DNA of 64,000 nucleotides from Oceanobacillus jordanicus (GCF_022095695.1 NZ_JAIFZM010000015.1:1-64000); one strand, 5' to 3'. Counted from the first letter of the stretch, positions 30,590 to 41,547 are shown. Numbers and translations: made by a program. Notes: generated from the sequence alone by a model not told the origin.

Positions 30590-30781
30590 TTACATCTCCC
30601 TTTCCTTTGGAATGATATAAAGAGCAACCACGTATAGAAGAGATACGGTAAAGAAGCTCATAAATAGTAAAATGACAAATATTAATCGAAGAATCGTTGC
30701 ATCGACTTGGAAGTAAGATGCCAGTCCACCAAAGATTCCCCCTACCATTTTCTCAGAATTAGATCGATAAAGCTTTTTCAT
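30590..30781 (-). CDS. yvlC: PspC-domain protein (YvlC-like)
   Basis: A 63-residue PspC protein: MKKLYRSNSEKMVGGIFGG then a single membrane helix. In other bacteria PspC senses envelope stress. GGGAGG precedes two consecutive ATGs; the second (30781) has better spacing, the first is 30784. A larger frame from 30811 lacks a ribosome site. Confidence 0.85.
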   Translation of the reverse strand: MKKLYRSNSEKMVGGIFGGLASYFQVDATILRLIFVILLFMSFFTVSLLYVVALYIIPKEREM

Positions 30782-30911
30782 CATGATTCCTCCCACTCTA
30801 TAATATACCAATCTCTGTTGATATATAAACTATGTTTTGCTTTGATAGTACTTGTTAATCAATGAAGGTCTACATCATTTGAGAAGTTGATCGGGTTGAA
30901 GAAAACCTGAT

Positions 30912-31130
30912 TTAGGATTGTGAGCATTTCGGATTCGCTTGCGATGATGTGGGTTCACTCTTTGCGCTTGTTGTTTCAATTTTGAGTGCTGTGGTTTCAC
31001 TTTCCACGGCTCTCGTTTCACTTTTGAATACTATGGTTTCAGAATCCGTTAGAGATAATACAATATACGTTGTTTCACCTTTAGAGGATTCAAAAAACTC
31101 TTCTGCATGAAATACAGAAGAGCTTTCCAT
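30912..31130 (-). CDS. Possible ORF with heptapeptide repeats behind bshB2
   Basis: A 72-residue frame starts at the ATG that overlaps the bshB2 stop (TAATG). Its second half is a tandem array of seven-residue units (SETIVFK, SETRAVE, SETTALK, IETTSAK, SEPTSSQ) encoded by a 21-bp DNA repeat. There is no ribosome site beyond possible coupling to bshB2, no known domain and no predicted membrane segment. It may be a translated repeat or only a DNA repeat that happens to stay open. Confidence 0.3.
   Translation of the reverse strand: MESSSVFHAEEFFESSKGETTYIVLSLTDSETIVFKSETRAVESETTALKIETTSAKSEPTSSQANPKCSQS
30925..31047 (-). repeat. 21-bp degenerate tandem repeat
   Basis: On the minus strand, units of the form GTGAAACCAYAGYAYTCAAAA recur about six times with an exact 21-base period, most conserved at the GTGAAAC start and decaying toward the right end of the array. 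Confidence 0.8.
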
Positions 31131-31795
31131 TAATATTTCCACGTATAAAATCGTTCTGTGCCAAATTGTTCTACTACTGCATCTCTGTCTTCACTGTTCA
31201 TCTGCTGGTAGTTTTTAATTTGTCCCAGAATACCACCTGCCTGGGAGTCATGGCAGAGTATAGCTTCCATTTTTTTATCAAAGTATTTTCTTACATCATT
31301 AATAATATCTGGTGTTCCTAATACTTCTGGGTAATCTCTCGAAATAGCTTGTGCCCATACTACAGGTCGCTGCCCCTCATCCATTAGGCGTACTGCTTCA
31401 ATCGCGGCAGCCCCAAGTGCGTTATGGTCTGGATGAACAGCATGCTCAGGATAATGGGTAATAACTAGGCTCGGATCAAGCTTTTCCAACAAGCCTTTGA
31501 GATGTTTGGCTACTTCATTACGGTCCTCGTATTCTACTGTCTTGTCACGGTAGCCAAGCATTTGCAAATCAATGTCAAGCACTTCACAAGCTTTAATAAG
31601 TTCTTTCTTTCTAATCTCAGGCAACGTTTCCCTGTTTGCAAACGTTGGAGATCCCATATTACGTCCCATCTCTCCTAATGTTCCACATAGGTAGGTTACA
31701 GGTACTCCCTCTTCGCGAAATTTTGATATTGTTCCAGCAGCGCCGAATGACTCGTCGTCCGGGTGTGGATATATGACTACAACATGTTTTTCCAT
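31130..31795 (-). CDS. bshB2: Bacillithiol biosynthesis deacetylase BshB2
   Basis: A 221-residue LmbE/PIG-L family deacetylase. The zinc motif is HPDDESFG near the N-terminus, with the second metal His in HPDHNALG. BshB2 (B. subtilis YojG) removes acetyl from GlcNAc-malate in bacillithiol synthesis, overlapping BshB1, and can act as a bacillithiol-S-conjugate amidase. It is immediately downstream of yojF, the conserved partner. Confidence 0.92.
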   Translation of the reverse strand: MEKHVVVIYPHPDDESFGAAGTISKFREEGVPVTYLCGTLGEMGRNMGSPTFANRETLPEIRKKELIKACEVLDIDLQMLGYRDKTVEYEDRNEVAKHLKGLLEKLDPSLVITHYPEHAVHPDHNALGAAAIEAVRLMDEGQRPVVWAQAISRDYPEVLGTPDIINDVRKYFDKKMEAILCHDSQAGGILGQIKNYQQMNSEDRDAVVEQFGTERFYTWKY

Positions 31796-31837
31796 CGTAT
31801 CTCACCTTTCTCCATTCAATCTTCATGCACCCGTTCC

Positions 31838-32191
31838 TTAATAATGGAAAGGTGTTTCACTAATTTGCAGAGCAACCATTAATCTACCTTCACGATCATG
31901 GCCTGCAAGTAATAATTTTGCTTCATCCTCGATAATCCAGTCTGTAAGCCCCTCTGCGTAAATCCATCCCATTTCCATTTTGAGACCCGCTCTGAAGACT
32001 TTTCCATCCCCGACAATCTTTGCTTGGCTGAATGTAACGTTAGCATTTCGTACATATGCACCGACATTATATGCCTTATCATTAAAATGGCTTGCGTAAG
32101 CGCCATTCGTTGTCTCAACATGGACGTAGACTTTTTTATTAACAAAACGGTCAAGCTTTTCTTGTACTTCATTTATTTTAATTGGCTTCAT
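31838..32191 (-). CDS. yojF: YojF family protein (DUF1806)
   Basis: A 117-residue soluble protein of unknown function that is almost always next to the bshB2 gene. There is no catalytic motif I recognise. The pairing suggests a link to bacillithiol metabolism, which is inference from neighbourhood. The gap to bshB2 is about 40 bases, so they form an operon. Confidence 0.85.
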   Translation of the reverse strand: MKPIKINEVQEKLDRFVNKKVYVHVETTNGAYASHFNDKAYNVGAYVRNANVTFSQAKIVGDGKVFRAGLKMEMGWIYAEGLTDWIIEDEAKLLLAGHDREGRLMVALQISETPFHY

Positions 32192-32271
32192 TATTTGTTC
32201 CTCCTACTACGCTTCTCTACTTAGCTTATCGAAATGATCGGGTACCGTCAAAACATTGATACGAAGAAATA

Positions 32272-32312
32272 AAAAAACGGCCAGTAATTGCTATCCACAA
32301 ACTGGCCGTTCA
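32272..32312 (-). terminator. uvrBA operon terminator
   Basis: AACGGCCAGT (32276-32285) pairs with ACTGGCCGTT (32301-32310); a T-run follows on the minus strand. It is 15 bases past the uvrA stop. Confidence 0.85.
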
Positions 32313-32324
32313 TCGTTGTTCATT

Positions 32325-35201
32325 TTATTTTGCTGTTGCTTTTTCCTTTGTTGTGATACTATCTTCCATTCGTTTCCGATCTCTTTCCAGCACGGGTTTT
32401 AGATACTTTCCTGTGTAGGAATCCTCTACCTTCACAATTTGTTCTGGTGTTCCTTTGGCAATAATCTGTCCGCCTCTGTCTCCACCTTCAGGTCCAAGGT
32501 CAACAATATGGTCTGCTGTTTTAATGACGTCTAGGTTATGCTCGATAATTAAGACTGTATCTCCGTTGTCAACTAGTCGCTGTAAAACCGCTATGAGACG
32601 CTTAATATCATCAACATGAAGACCAGTTGTTGGTTCATCAAGGATATAGAAAGACTTTCCGTTGGAACGACGGTGCAATTCACTCGCAAGTTTCACACGC
32701 TGTGCTTCCCCACCAGATAAAGTGGTTGCAGGCTGTCCCAATCGCACATATCCTAAACCAACGTCAAATATGGTTTGCAACTTGCGTTTGATTTTCGGTA
32801 TGTTAGCAAAGAAGTCAAGCGCATCTTCTACTGTTAGTTCTAACACATCTGCAATATTTTTACCTTTATATTTTACTTCAAGTGTTTCACGGTTATATCG
32901 TTTCCCGTGACAGACTTCACATGGTACATATACATCAGGAAGAAAATGCATTTCAATTTTTATAATGCCGTCTCCACGGCAGGCTTCACAGCGCCCACCT
33001 TTCACATTAAAGCTAAATCTACCCTTTTTGTATCCTCGTACCTTTGCTTCATTCGTTTGTGCAAAAACATCACGAATATCATCAAATACACCAGTATACG
33101 TAGCTGGGTTAGATCTTGGCGTTCTACCGATCGGCGATTGGTCGATATCGATTACCTTTTCAATATGCTCGATCCCTTTTACCGTTTTGTGCTTACCAGG
33201 CTTATGCTTTCCCCGATAAAGCTCTTTGGCGAGGGACTTGTAAAGTATTTCATTTACGAGCGTACTTTTACCAGATCCTGAAACTCCTGTGACCACCGTC
33301 ATTAATCCAATTGGGAATTTAGCTGATACCTTTTTCAGGTTATTTTCCTCAGCCCCTACGACCTCGATAGCTCGTTTATCGGTTTTTCTTCGTTTAGTTG
33401 GTAGTGCGACGAATTGCTCGCCAGATAAGTATTGTCCTGTAAGCGAGTTCTTGTCTTTCATAACCGTTTCAGGTGTGCCACTGGAAACAATATTACCACC
33501 GTGCTCCCCAGCACCAGGTCCAATGTCAATAAGCCAATCGGCAGCCATCATTGTATCTTCATCATGCTCAACAACAATCAAGGTATTATCCAGATCACGC
33601 ATTCGTTTTAAGGTATCAATTAGTCGGTCGTTGTCTCGTTGATGCAGGCCAATGGATGGCTCATCCAATACATAAAGCACCCCGGTTAGTGCAGAACCGA
33701 TTTGAGTTGCTAACCTGATTCGCTGGGCCTCTCCACCTGATAATGTCCCCGCAGCTCTAGATAAAGTTAGATAATCTAAACCAACATTATTTAGGAACTC
33801 AAGACGATTGCAAATCTCTTTTAATATCATTTTGGCAATTTGCTTTTCTTTATCCGATAATGCAAGCGTCTCGAAGAAGTCTTTTGCTTCCATAATAGAA
33901 AAGTCCGTGACATTGCTAATATGCAAGTCATTCACTTTTACAGCAAGTGCCTCACGCTTTAATCGGTACCCTTTACATGTTGGACAGTGTTTTTGCCCCA
34001 TGTATTTTTCTAATGATTCCCTTATAAAATCAGAAGAGGTTTCGCGATATCGACGTGCTACATTATTTAATACCCCTTCAAATTGAATTTGATTGTCTCT
34101 TACATTCCCAAATTCATTAACATAATGGAAACGGATCTTTTCTTTCCCACTTCCATGAAGAATAATATCCATTTTTTCTTGTGGGATTTTCTTCACTGGT
34201 TTATCCATATCTATATTAAAATGGTCACATACACTTTTAAGTAATTGTGGGTAGTACTGAGAGCTAATTGGCTCCCATGCAGCAATCGCATGCTGATTAA
34301 GGGTTAAACTCCAATCCGGAATAACTAGATCTAGATCCACCTCAAGCTTTGTTCCTAAACCGTCACAAGTTGGACAAGCGCCATATGGACTGTTAAATGA
34401 GAACAGGCGAGGCTCAAGTTCACCTATTGAAAACCCACAAATAGGGCAAGCGAAATTTTCACTAAAAGTTAATTCCTCTTCGCCTATTACGTCAACGATA
34501 ATCTTTCCGTCACCAAGCCCTAACGCCGTTTCTATTGAATCACTTAAGCGTCCGGCAATACCATCCTTTACTACGATTCTATCTACCACTACTTCTATGG
34601 AATGCTTTTTATTTTTTTCCAATTTAATATCCTCAGAAACCTCGCGCATTTCCTTGTCAACACGGATACGTACATATCCCTCTTGTCGAAGCTTCTCGAG
34701 CGTTTTAACATGCTCTCCTTTACGACCAGATACGACAGGCGCAAGAATTTGCAATTTCGTTCTCTCAGGATATTCCAATATGCGGTCTACCATCTGTTGC
34801 ACTGTTTGGGAGGTGATCTCTACCCCATGATTCGGACATACCGGATGCCCCACACGGGCATAAAGCAACCGTAAATAATCATAAATCTCCGTAACCGTTC
34901 CAACCGTTGACCGTGGGTTTTTACTCGTTGTTTTTTGATCAATTGAAATGGCTGGAGAGAGACCTTCGATTGCGTCAACATCTGGTTTATCCATCTGGCC
35001 TAAAAATTGTCGTGCATAGGCGGAAAGTGATTCGACATATCTGCGTTGTCCTTCAGCATAGATGGTATCGAAGGCAAGGGAGGACTTTCCGGATCCTGAC
35101 AGTCCTGTCATGACAACAAGTTTGTTTTTAGGAATTGTTACATCAATATTTTTTAAATTGTGTGCCCTTGCTCCTTGAATCTGAATTAATTTACTAGGCA
35201 T
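32325..35201 (-). CDS. uvrA: UvrABC excinuclease subunit A
   Basis: A 958-residue damage-sensing ATPase of nucleotide excision repair. The first Walker A GLSGSGKS is at residues 33-40 and the second GVSGSGKST is near residue 640. Two ABC signatures ([24 protein letters not shown]) and two Cys4 zinc modules ([21 protein letters not shown]) are present. It follows uvrB by seven bases and shares its promoter and LexA box. Confidence 0.98.
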   Translation of the reverse strand: MPSKLIQIQGARAHNLKNIDVTIPKNKLVVMTGLSGSGKSSLAFDTIYAEGQRRYVESLSAYARQFLGQMDKPDVDAIEGLSPAISIDQKTTSKNPRSTVGTVTEIYDYLRLLYARVGHPVCPNHGVEITSQTVQQMVDRILEYPERTKLQILAPVVSGRKGEHVKTLEKLRQEGYVRIRVDKEMREVSEDIKLEKNKKHSIEVVVDRIVVKDGIAGRLSDSIETALGLGDGKIIVDVIGEEELTFSENFACPICGFSIGELEPRLFSFNSPYGACPTCDGLGTKLEVDLDLVIPDWSLTLNQHAIAAWEPISSQYYPQLLKSVCDHFNIDMDKPVKKIPQEKMDIILHGSGKEKIRFHYVNEFGNVRDNQIQFEGVLNNVARRYRETSSDFIRESLEKYMGQKHCPTCKGYRLKREALAVKVNDLHISNVTDFSIMEAKDFFETLALSDKEKQIAKMILKEICNRLEFLNNVGLDYLTLSRAAGTLSGGEAQRIRLATQIGSALTGVLYVLDEPSIGLHQRDNDRLIDTLKRMRDLDNTLIVVEHDEDTMMAADWLIDIGPGAGEHGGNIVSSGTPETVMKDKNSLTGQYLSGEQFVALPTKRRKTDKRAIEVVGAEENNLKKVSAKFPIGLMTVVTGVSGSGKSTLVNEILYKSLAKELYRGKHKPGKHKTVKGIEHIEKVIDIDQSPIGRTPRSNPATYTGVFDDIRDVFAQTNEAKVRGYKKGRFSFNVKGGRCEACRGDGIIKIEMHFLPDVYVPCEVCHGKRYNRETLEVKYKGKNIADVLELTVEDALDFFANIPKIKRKLQTIFDVGLGYVRLGQPATTLSGGEAQRVKLASELHRRSNGKSFYILDEPTTGLHVDDIKRLIAVLQRLVDNGDTVLIIEHNLDVIKTADHIVDLGPEGGDRGGQIIAKGTPEQIVKVEDSYTGKYLKPVLERDRKRMEDSITTKEKATAK

Positions 35202-35208
35202 TTCACCA

Positions 35209-37191
35209 TCACCTTCCTGCTTTAAGTTCTAGTATCACATCACGAAGCTCAGCTGCTTTTTCAAAATCAAGCGACTTGGCAGCTTCCTTCATTTCCTTTT
35301 CCATCTGATCGATTACTTTTTCTTTCTCGTCTTTGGATAGCTTTGTTAAGCTCTTTGCTTTGCTTTCATATTCTGGCTGATCTTCTGCAGCAACTGTAGC
35401 GCGTATAACGTCCCGCACCTCTTTTTTAATGGTTGTCGGGGTAATGCCATGTTCCTCATTATATGCCTGCTGTTTTTCTCGACGTCGGTTGGTTTCGCTA
35501 ATTGCGATATCCATTGATTTTGTCATTTTATCAGCATACATAATAACCCGACCGTTTTCATTACGAGCCGCCCGGCCCATTGTCTGAATTAAAGACCGCT
35601 CTGAACGAAGGAATCCTTCTTTATCCGCATCAAGGATTGCCACAAGCGAAACCTCAGGAATATCAAGCCCTTCACGAAGTAGGTTAATACCTATAAGAAC
35701 ATCGTACTTTCCAATGCGAAGATCTCGAATAATCTCAATACGCTCCAGTGTCTTAATCTCTGAATGCAGATAGGCTACTTTAATGCCAATTTCTTTCATA
35801 TAATCCGTAAGGTCTTCTGACATTTTCTTCGTTAATGTCGTTACAAGGACACGTTCATTTTTTTCTGAGCGTATGTTGATTTCTGCTAGTAGATCATCAA
35901 TCTGTCCATCTATTGGCCTTATTTCCACTTCGGGATCAAGCAGCCCTGTAGGTCTAATAATTTGCTCCGTCATCTGTGGAGAATGTTCTAGCTCGTACGG
36001 GCCAGGGGTTGCGGAAACATAGACGAGTTGTTTTGTCTTTTCCTCAAACTCGCCAAACATTAATGGTCGGTTATCCATTGCAGACGGAAGTCGAAACCCG
36101 TGATCCACTAACACTTGTTTTCTGGCTTGGTCACCATTATACATTCCTCTTATTTGCGGAAGTGTAACATGGGATTCATCCACTACGACAAGAAAATCAT
36201 CCGGAAAGAAATCGATGAGCGTATATGGTGTAGCTCCTTGCTCACGAAGCGTAAGATGTCTGGAATAGTTCTCGATTCCTGAACAGAAGCCCATCTCATT
36301 CATCATTTCCAAATCATAATGCGTTCGCTGTTCTAAGCGCTGTGCTTCCAATAGCTTGTCATTTTCACGTAACTCTGTAAGGCGTTCTTCTAGTTCCTTT
36401 TCAATGTTTTTAATAGCCTTCTTCATTTTTTCTTCCCTTGTAACAAAGTGGGAAGCCGGGAAAATAGCAATATGCTCTCTGTCGCCGATAATTTCGCCTG
36501 TTAAAGCATCTACTTCACGTATACGATCAATTTCATCTCCAAAAAACTCTACCCGAAGACAATGCTCTTCTTTTGAGGCTGGTATAATTTCCACAGAGTC
36601 CCCTCTTACTCGGAAGGTTCCGCGTTGAAAATTAATATCATTTCTTGCGTACTGAACATCAACAAGTTCACGCAACAGTTGATCCCTTTCCTTCTCCATT
36701 CCTACCCGAAGAGAAAGAACGTGGCTTTTGTATTCTTCCGGAGAACCCAATCCGTAGATACACGATACACTGGCAACAACTAATACATCATTTCGTTCAA
36801 ATAATGCTGATGTTGCGGAGTGGCGTAGCTTATCAATTTCATCATTAATACTTGCATCTTTTTCTATGAATGTATCTGTGGAAGGTACATAGGCTTCTGG
36901 CTGATAATAATCATAATAGCTTACAAAATACTCTACTGCATTATTGGGAAAGAACTCTTTAAATTCACTATAGAGCTGGCCGGCAAGTGTCTTATTGTGG
37001 GCAATTACTAAAGTGGGGCGGTTAATTTCCTTTACCACATTTGACATTGTAAATGTCTTCCCTGTCCCAGTAGCACCTAGCAACGTCTGATGCCGCTGCC
37101 CCTTCATAATTTTATCTATAATTTCTTTAATTGCTTTAGGCTGGTCTCCGCCAGGCTCGTAGCTTGATACTAATTCAAATGTATTGTTCAC
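35209..37191 (-). CDS. uvrB: UvrABC excinuclease subunit B
   Basis: A 660-residue damage-verifying helicase-like protein. The P-loop GATGTGKT is at residues 39-46, the aromatic beta-hairpin region [12 protein letters not shown] follows near 95, and the C-terminal UVR motif ([15 protein letters not shown]) that contacts UvrC is present. First gene of uvrB-uvrA. Confidence 0.98.
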   Translation of the reverse strand: MNNTFELVSSYEPGGDQPKAIKEIIDKIMKGQRHQTLLGATGTGKTFTMSNVVKEINRPTLVIAHNKTLAGQLYSEFKEFFPNNAVEYFVSYYDYYQPEAYVPSTDTFIEKDASINDEIDKLRHSATSALFERNDVLVVASVSCIYGLGSPEEYKSHVLSLRVGMEKERDQLLRELVDVQYARNDINFQRGTFRVRGDSVEIIPASKEEHCLRVEFFGDEIDRIREVDALTGEIIGDREHIAIFPASHFVTREEKMKKAIKNIEKELEERLTELRENDKLLEAQRLEQRTHYDLEMMNEMGFCSGIENYSRHLTLREQGATPYTLIDFFPDDFLVVVDESHVTLPQIRGMYNGDQARKQVLVDHGFRLPSAMDNRPLMFGEFEEKTKQLVYVSATPGPYELEHSPQMTEQIIRPTGLLDPEVEIRPIDGQIDDLLAEINIRSEKNERVLVTTLTKKMSEDLTDYMKEIGIKVAYLHSEIKTLERIEIIRDLRIGKYDVLIGINLLREGLDIPEVSLVAILDADKEGFLRSERSLIQTMGRAARNENGRVIMYADKMTKSMDIAISETNRRREKQQAYNEEHGITPTTIKKEVRDVIRATVAAEDQPEYESKAKSLTKLSKDEKEKVIDQMEKEMKEAAKSLDFEKAAELRDVILELKAGR

Positions 37192-37357
37192 ATTTTACCT
37201 CCGTTCACGTGATAATCTATCTAAAAATCTTATATTAAGAGGCTATTCCCGAAAAAAGTTGCCTACAATACACTGCTAGAACAACTAACAACAAAGAATT
37301 GGAAAAAGCCGAATATTCTTATATGGTCATATTTTTATTTTATCATACAACGTTGTA

Positions 37358-37386
37358 ATTATAACATAAACACGAACAAATATTCG
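37358..37386 (-). promoter_or_regulatory. uvrB promoter with LexA (DinR) box
   Basis: CGAACAAATATTCG (37373-37386) matches the Gram-positive SOS box CGAACNNNNGTTCG with one mismatch. On the minus strand TATAAT (37358-37363) is the -10, and the LexA box covers the expected -35, so LexA would block initiation until DNA damage. Confidence 0.8.
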
Positions 37387-37490
37387 ATATTTATGCTTTG
37401 CCTATCTTAGCATTATACCCTTTTTCCATAGTGAAATATCATAAACCAGCAGATCATTGTTCTCTACCGTAAAAAACATTAGCTATTTAG

Positions 37491-38597
37491 CTAATGCTCT
37501 TTATTAAATATATCTAGGAGAATCTCACCCATCTCTCGCTTATCAAGATGCTCATGGTATTCTCCTACCCGTTGTCTATATCTCTGCATTGCTTTTTCAT
37601 TTTCCAGGTAGCTAACGATTTGCTCCTCCACTGATTTATCACGCGACAAGGTCAGCATCAGACCATGCTTTTCTAGTTCTTGCATATTAATTCTTTCCTG
37701 TCCTGGAAGTCCATGACTAACAAAAATCGGCTTTTGTTTCATCAGACATTCACTAATCGTGACACCACCCGGTTTTGTTAGTACTGCATCCACCTTGTCA
37801 TACAAAGCGTTCATTTCATACTTACTGTTAATATAAGGTATCGGTATTAGTCTCTCGTGTTTCCTTGCTAGAAGTTTTTTGTAAAGTTTACCATTGTTGC
37901 CACAAAGAATATAGTAACGAACGGTGGAAGCCTCGTTTTGTGGCAGCAGCTTTTCCATTGATCCGGCCCCCATGTTTCCTCCCGTTACGAGAATTGCATA
38001 ATTCTCAGTATCTTTTCGATTGGTAACAGGTGCTTTAAAAACAGGATGTACCGGAATTCCAGTTAGATAAATGCGTTCTTCATCTACCCCTAGTTGAATA
38101 AGAAAGTTTTTCACAGTAAGGGATGGGACTAAATGATAGTCTATTCCGTTTATGCCCCATACACGATTTACAAAAAAATCAGTGTATACATTTACTGTTA
38201 TGGCATTTAATTTTCCTTTTTGCTTTAGGATAGACGTAATATTTGAAGGCAAAGCATGGGTGCAGAACAAGAGCGAGGGATTTTTATTAGCCAGTAGCTT
38301 TTGCATATATAGTTTAAAGAGGAACTCATAATGTAGGTGGCGGCTACGCTTGGCAACATTTCGATATGCCAAATAGTAGTAAAGCCGATCATAGGAACTC
38401 GGAAAAAGATGGATCCATTTCATATAAAATGACGATACCAATTTTTCTACTGTTCCATAACTATAAGAAAGGATATCTACCTTGCTCGTATTTATATGTT
38501 CCTCCAGTTTAGCCGTTTCTTCCATTAGCGTATCTGCTACATGATGATGTCCTGAAGCCATATTCATGAATGGTAGAAATAACGCTTTTTTCGCCAT
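37491..38597 (-). CDS. Processive glycosyltransferase, MGDG-synthase/UgtP family (YkoN-like)
   Basis: A 368-residue GT-B enzyme: N-terminal MGDG_synth domain (FLPFMNMASGHHHVADTL) and C-terminal sugar-nucleotide-binding half (LTKPGGVTISECLMKQKPI). Relatives add glucose or galactose to diacylglycerol; whether this one makes glycolipid or another product is unknown. The start at 38597 has AGAGGAG upstream. It diverges from a YkoQ-like phosphoesterase and is near a YkoP-like gene, so it fits YkoN better than UgtP. Confidence 0.8.
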   Translation of the reverse strand: MAKKALFLPFMNMASGHHHVADTLMEETAKLEEHINTSKVDILSYSYGTVEKLVSSFYMKWIHLFPSSYDRLYYYLAYRNVAKRSRHLHYEFLFKLYMQKLLANKNPSLLFCTHALPSNITSILKQKGKLNAITVNVYTDFFVNRVWGINGIDYHLVPSLTVKNFLIQLGVDEERIYLTGIPVHPVFKAPVTNRKDTENYAILVTGGNMGAGSMEKLLPQNEASTVRYYILCGNNGKLYKKLLARKHERLIPIPYINSKYEMNALYDKVDAVLTKPGGVTISECLMKQKPIFVSHGLPGQERINMQELEKHGLMLTLSRDKSVEEQIVSYLENEKAMQRYRQRVGEYHEHLDKREMGEILLDIFNKEH

Positions 38598-38689
38598 TTT
38601 CCTCAACTCCTCTGGCTCGGTATATACCGCTAATTACCAATGATTTACCCAGTTTCCGCATGATATAATAATGCAGGAGGCGATACACC

Positions 38690-39508
38690 ATGACCTATCT
38701 AGCAATTGGCATTATACTAATCGTAACCTCGTTTTTATTCTATAAAGCTTATATGAATACAAAGGATATTCAACTGAATAAAGTAAATATTGACTCAGGA
38801 AAGGCAGCAACTCTTTCTTCCCTCTCTATTCTTCATCTATCAGATTTACACTTAGAGAACATCTCGATAACCCCTCAAGAATTAGAGCAAAAATTAATGG
38901 GCGAAACACCTGATCTTATAGCCCTCACAGGCGATTTTCTTGATAGAAAAAGGTCGATTCCGAAATTACGTCCTTATCTGCGTGTATTGCAGAAATTGCA
39001 GCCCAAGTACGGCATGTATGCTGTTTTAGGTAACCATGACTATGTATTGAAGCAAGATGACCTTATTCACTTAAAACGTACGCTGTTGGACTTTGACTGC
39101 ACCGTTCTTCAAAATCAAAATAAAACGGTAAGAGTCGGCGATCAAGCACTAAATATTATTGGTATCGATGATTACAGCACAAATAGAAGTAATCTTGCAC
39201 AAGCCTTTCTTGATATTCCAGCTGGCATGAATCTTGTTTTAACACATGACCCAACAATCGTTCTTGAAATGTATGAACAATCATTTGATTACCTACTTGC
39301 AGGACATTTTCATGGCGGCCAGATTTGCTATCCTAAAGCATATCACTTAGTAAAAATGGGAAAACTCGCTAGAAAAAATATTATCAAAGGATTGCATATG
39401 CAGCATGGAAGCCCTTTTTATATTAGTGAAGGATTAGGACAAACCGGGTTTAATATTCGAATAGGTAGTCGGCCGGAAATCACGTTTCATACAATTAGAG
39501 CCTACTGA
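38690..39508 (+). CDS. Membrane-anchored metallophosphoesterase (YkoQ-like)
   Basis: A 272-residue calcineurin-type phosphoesterase with an N-terminal membrane anchor (about residues 2-20). Metal motifs are in order: LSDLHLEN, GDFLD, GNHDY, THDP and GHFHGGQ. Relatives act on lipid-linked or UDP-sugar phosphates at the membrane; the substrate is unknown. AGGAGGCG precedes the start. It converges on, and overlaps by seven bases, the YkoP-like gene. Confidence 0.88.
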   Translation: MTYLAIGIILIVTSFLFYKAYMNTKDIQLNKVNIDSGKAATLSSLSILHLSDLHLENISITPQELEQKLMGETPDLIALTGDFLDRKRSIPKLRPYLRVLQKLQPKYGMYAVLGNHDYVLKQDDLIHLKRTLLDFDCTVLQNQNKTVRVGDQALNIIGIDDYSTNRSNLAQAFLDIPAGMNLVLTHDPTIVLEMYEQSFDYLLAGHFHGGQICYPKAYHLVKMGKLARKNIIKGLHMQHGSPFYISEGLGQTGFNIRIGSRPEITFHTIRAY

Positions 39509-40053
39509 TACGATTGAAGTAAGTTTTGCTTAGACATAAACAAATAAATAGGATCCTTGTCCAGACGCTTTTTCCCTGCCATTACATTAATGGGGATGAG
39601 CGTTATTTTTTTGTATGTGAGATATAACTTGCTATGAATAGGACTAGTCTCAAAACCAAGTCGATTTACGCCACTATTTAAGAACGAAATCCCAATTACC
39701 CCTTTAATTTGTTCGCATTTTTGATGTGCTGAAACATATGCTGCGAGTCTTGGTAAGGATTGTTTTATCATATGATATATATATACAGCTCTTTTCATTT
39801 CACTCGTGACACCTTCAAGCTCTCTCAGCATCCTCACATTATGCAAATGGATTTTAAGTAACAGATCGTTTTTCTGTATTATTGTTCCATCCTGCAATAT
39901 TATCTTCGCACCTTTGTAACGAGTTAAACGGACGCGCAGGATTGTATTTGATTTATTTGCTTCCTGCAAATACTGTAATCTTGTACACCTATAGTAGATT
40001 GGATCAAGATAGTTCCATGCATCCATTAAATAGCTTTTCATCATTGTACCCAT
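39502..40053 (-). CDS. YkoP-like protein of unknown function
   Basis: A 183-residue basic, soluble protein without a domain I can name. It resembles B. subtilis YkoP in size, and its neighbours are YkoN- and YkoQ-like. The start is uncertain: ATGs at 40053, 40044 and 40041 are all in frame and none has a strong ribosome site. The 3' end overlaps the convergent gene. Confidence 0.7.
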   Translation of the reverse strand: MGTMMKSYLMDAWNYLDPIYYRCTRLQYLQEANKSNTILRVRLTRYKGAKIILQDGTIIQKNDLLLKIHLHNVRMLRELEGVTSEMKRAVYIYHMIKQSLPRLAAYVSAHQKCEQIKGVIGISFLNSGVNRLGFETSPIHSKLYLTYKKITLIPINVMAGKKRLDKDPIYLFMSKQNLLQSYQ

Positions 40054-40142
40054 TCCATTCTCTAAACTTATATATAGTTTTTGATGAATTTCACTAAATT
40101 ATTGAAGGAATAATATGGGTTTTAGCGTTTAGCCATTCTACA

Positions 40143-40186
40143 TAAAATGACCGGACATTCGATTTCTTCTGAATGTCCGGTCATTG
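40143..40186 (-). terminator. minJ terminator
   Basis: A perfect 14-bp stem (ATGACCGGACATTC and complement) with a ten-base loop and T-rich downstream on the minus strand. It begins about 12 bases past the minJ stop. Confidence 0.85.
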
Positions 40187-40197
40187 CCGTGTATTTA

Positions 40198-41379
40198 TTA
40201 AGCTTGCTTTCGACGGTATGGGGTATCACTAAAAAGGATTCCCAATTCATGATGATCTCCTTGATAGAGCGCACCTTGGACAAATCGTATTTCACCATTT
40301 AAGTCCTCAAGGTCTAATTTAAAATAAGCACCGCTTGCCTGAAGCGACTGGTAAAAGGAATCAATACTGTTTACCATTTGCCCATTTACTTTCATTATGT
40401 TTTCTCCTACTTTTATTCCTAATCGGTCTGCAGGGGTCCCAGGAATAACTCCAAGCACCTTTAACCCATTATTCATTGGATGGAAATAACATCTTCTCAA
40501 TCTTTCACTATTACGGTGGCGATAATTAATATATTCTTTTCCAAAAATTGTTACAATAACAGCAGCCAGAGACAATGGTGCAAAAAAGACGCCCCCGATT
40601 GCAATTGCTGTCGCGCCTATCCCTAATAATATAATTGGAACGGCTAACTTGTCAGCAGCTTCTTTTGGATATCTTCCGCGAACCTTATAATCTACCCCAA
40701 GTAAAAAGGGAAATAAAATAAGACTATAGGTTTGTTCACCAAAAGAAACATACGGCCAGTAATCAGCAAATGGTGTAATCAAGCCAGATGGAAGGAGAAG
40801 AAAAAATGGAATGATTGCCAGCTTTTTAAGATGATGTTCTCCGACCCAGATTCCGCGGTTACTAAGCGATAAACCTGGATATGTATCTCTCATGTTCGTT
40901 CGCTTTATCAGCCAACCTTCTGCAATTAATAAGATTCCCAATAATACCGGAAATGCTGCCAAATTAATTGGATCAAAAAGGTCTTCCCTAATCCACTGCT
41001 GATTTCCCAGAAGGGTAGGAACAAACAATAATAGTAGGAAAGAAACCCCTACTGTATAGACAGGGGATAATAACATAAACCTGCCTGATAAACTGAATAA
41101 AATAGCTACAACGCTTAATAACAGTAATGATGTATAGGATAGCACAAATCCTGCACCAATCATGACCACAGAGACAAGTAATCCTGTCAAAATGGAAAAC
41201 AGCCAGGTAGATTTCCATTCAGAGAACAAGTCAAATATTTTTGTCCCAAAGTTTTGCCTTTCTCGTTTAATTCGCCTATAGCCGGCAAATAACAAAACGA
41301 TAATAGACCAATATAGTAACGGATTTATAAATAGCTTGGCCATCCCTTTCGCAAGCTCAATCAGCCATGCTTCTACCAT
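40198..41379 (-). CDS. minJ: Cell-division topology protein MinJ (PDZ membrane protein)
   Basis: A 393-residue protein with about seven membrane segments in the first 300 residues and a C-terminal PDZ domain (KVLGVIPGTPADRLGIKVGE). MinJ bridges DivIVA to MinD in Bacillus, guiding septum placement. Length, topology and position downstream of ctpB fit. AGAGGTGG precedes the ATG at 41379; an earlier in-frame start (41388) lies inside that site. Confidence 0.82.
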   Translation of the reverse strand: MVEAWLIELAKGMAKLFINPLLYWSIIVLLFAGYRRIKRERQNFGTKIFDLFSEWKSTWLFSILTGLLVSVVMIGAGFVLSYTSLLLLSVVAILFSLSGRFMLLSPVYTVGVSFLLLLFVPTLLGNQQWIREDLFDPINLAAFPVLLGILLIAEGWLIKRTNMRDTYPGLSLSNRGIWVGEHHLKKLAIIPFFLLLPSGLITPFADYWPYVSFGEQTYSLILFPFLLGVDYKVRGRYPKEAADKLAVPIILLGIGATAIAIGGVFFAPLSLAAVIVTIFGKEYINYRHRNSERLRRCYFHPMNNGLKVLGVIPGTPADRLGIKVGENIMKVNGQMVNSIDSFYQSLQASGAYFKLDLEDLNGEIRFVQGALYQGDHHELGILFSDTPYRRKQA

Positions 41380-41547
41380 AACGACCACCTCTTCTGCTGT
41401 ATCTTAACTAGTGCTTTGCTTTTACCCATATTCAAATTCGGTTATGAAATAATTTTACCATATAATAGAGAAGGTTAGTATACAAACCGGATGGTTAATA
41501 GAAATTTGCTCGATTGGACAATCGACCGAACCCGTTTATGAAAACAT

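Noticed and set aside
30925-31047. CRISPR-like array suggested by evenly spaced GTGAAAC
   Set aside because: The repeat unit is 21 bases with no separate unique spacers, and there are no cas genes; it is a simple tandem repeat.
32662-35113. Several 80-120 residue plus-strand frames opposite uvrA
   Set aside because: They are antisense shadows of a highly conserved gene and show no ribosome sites or domains.
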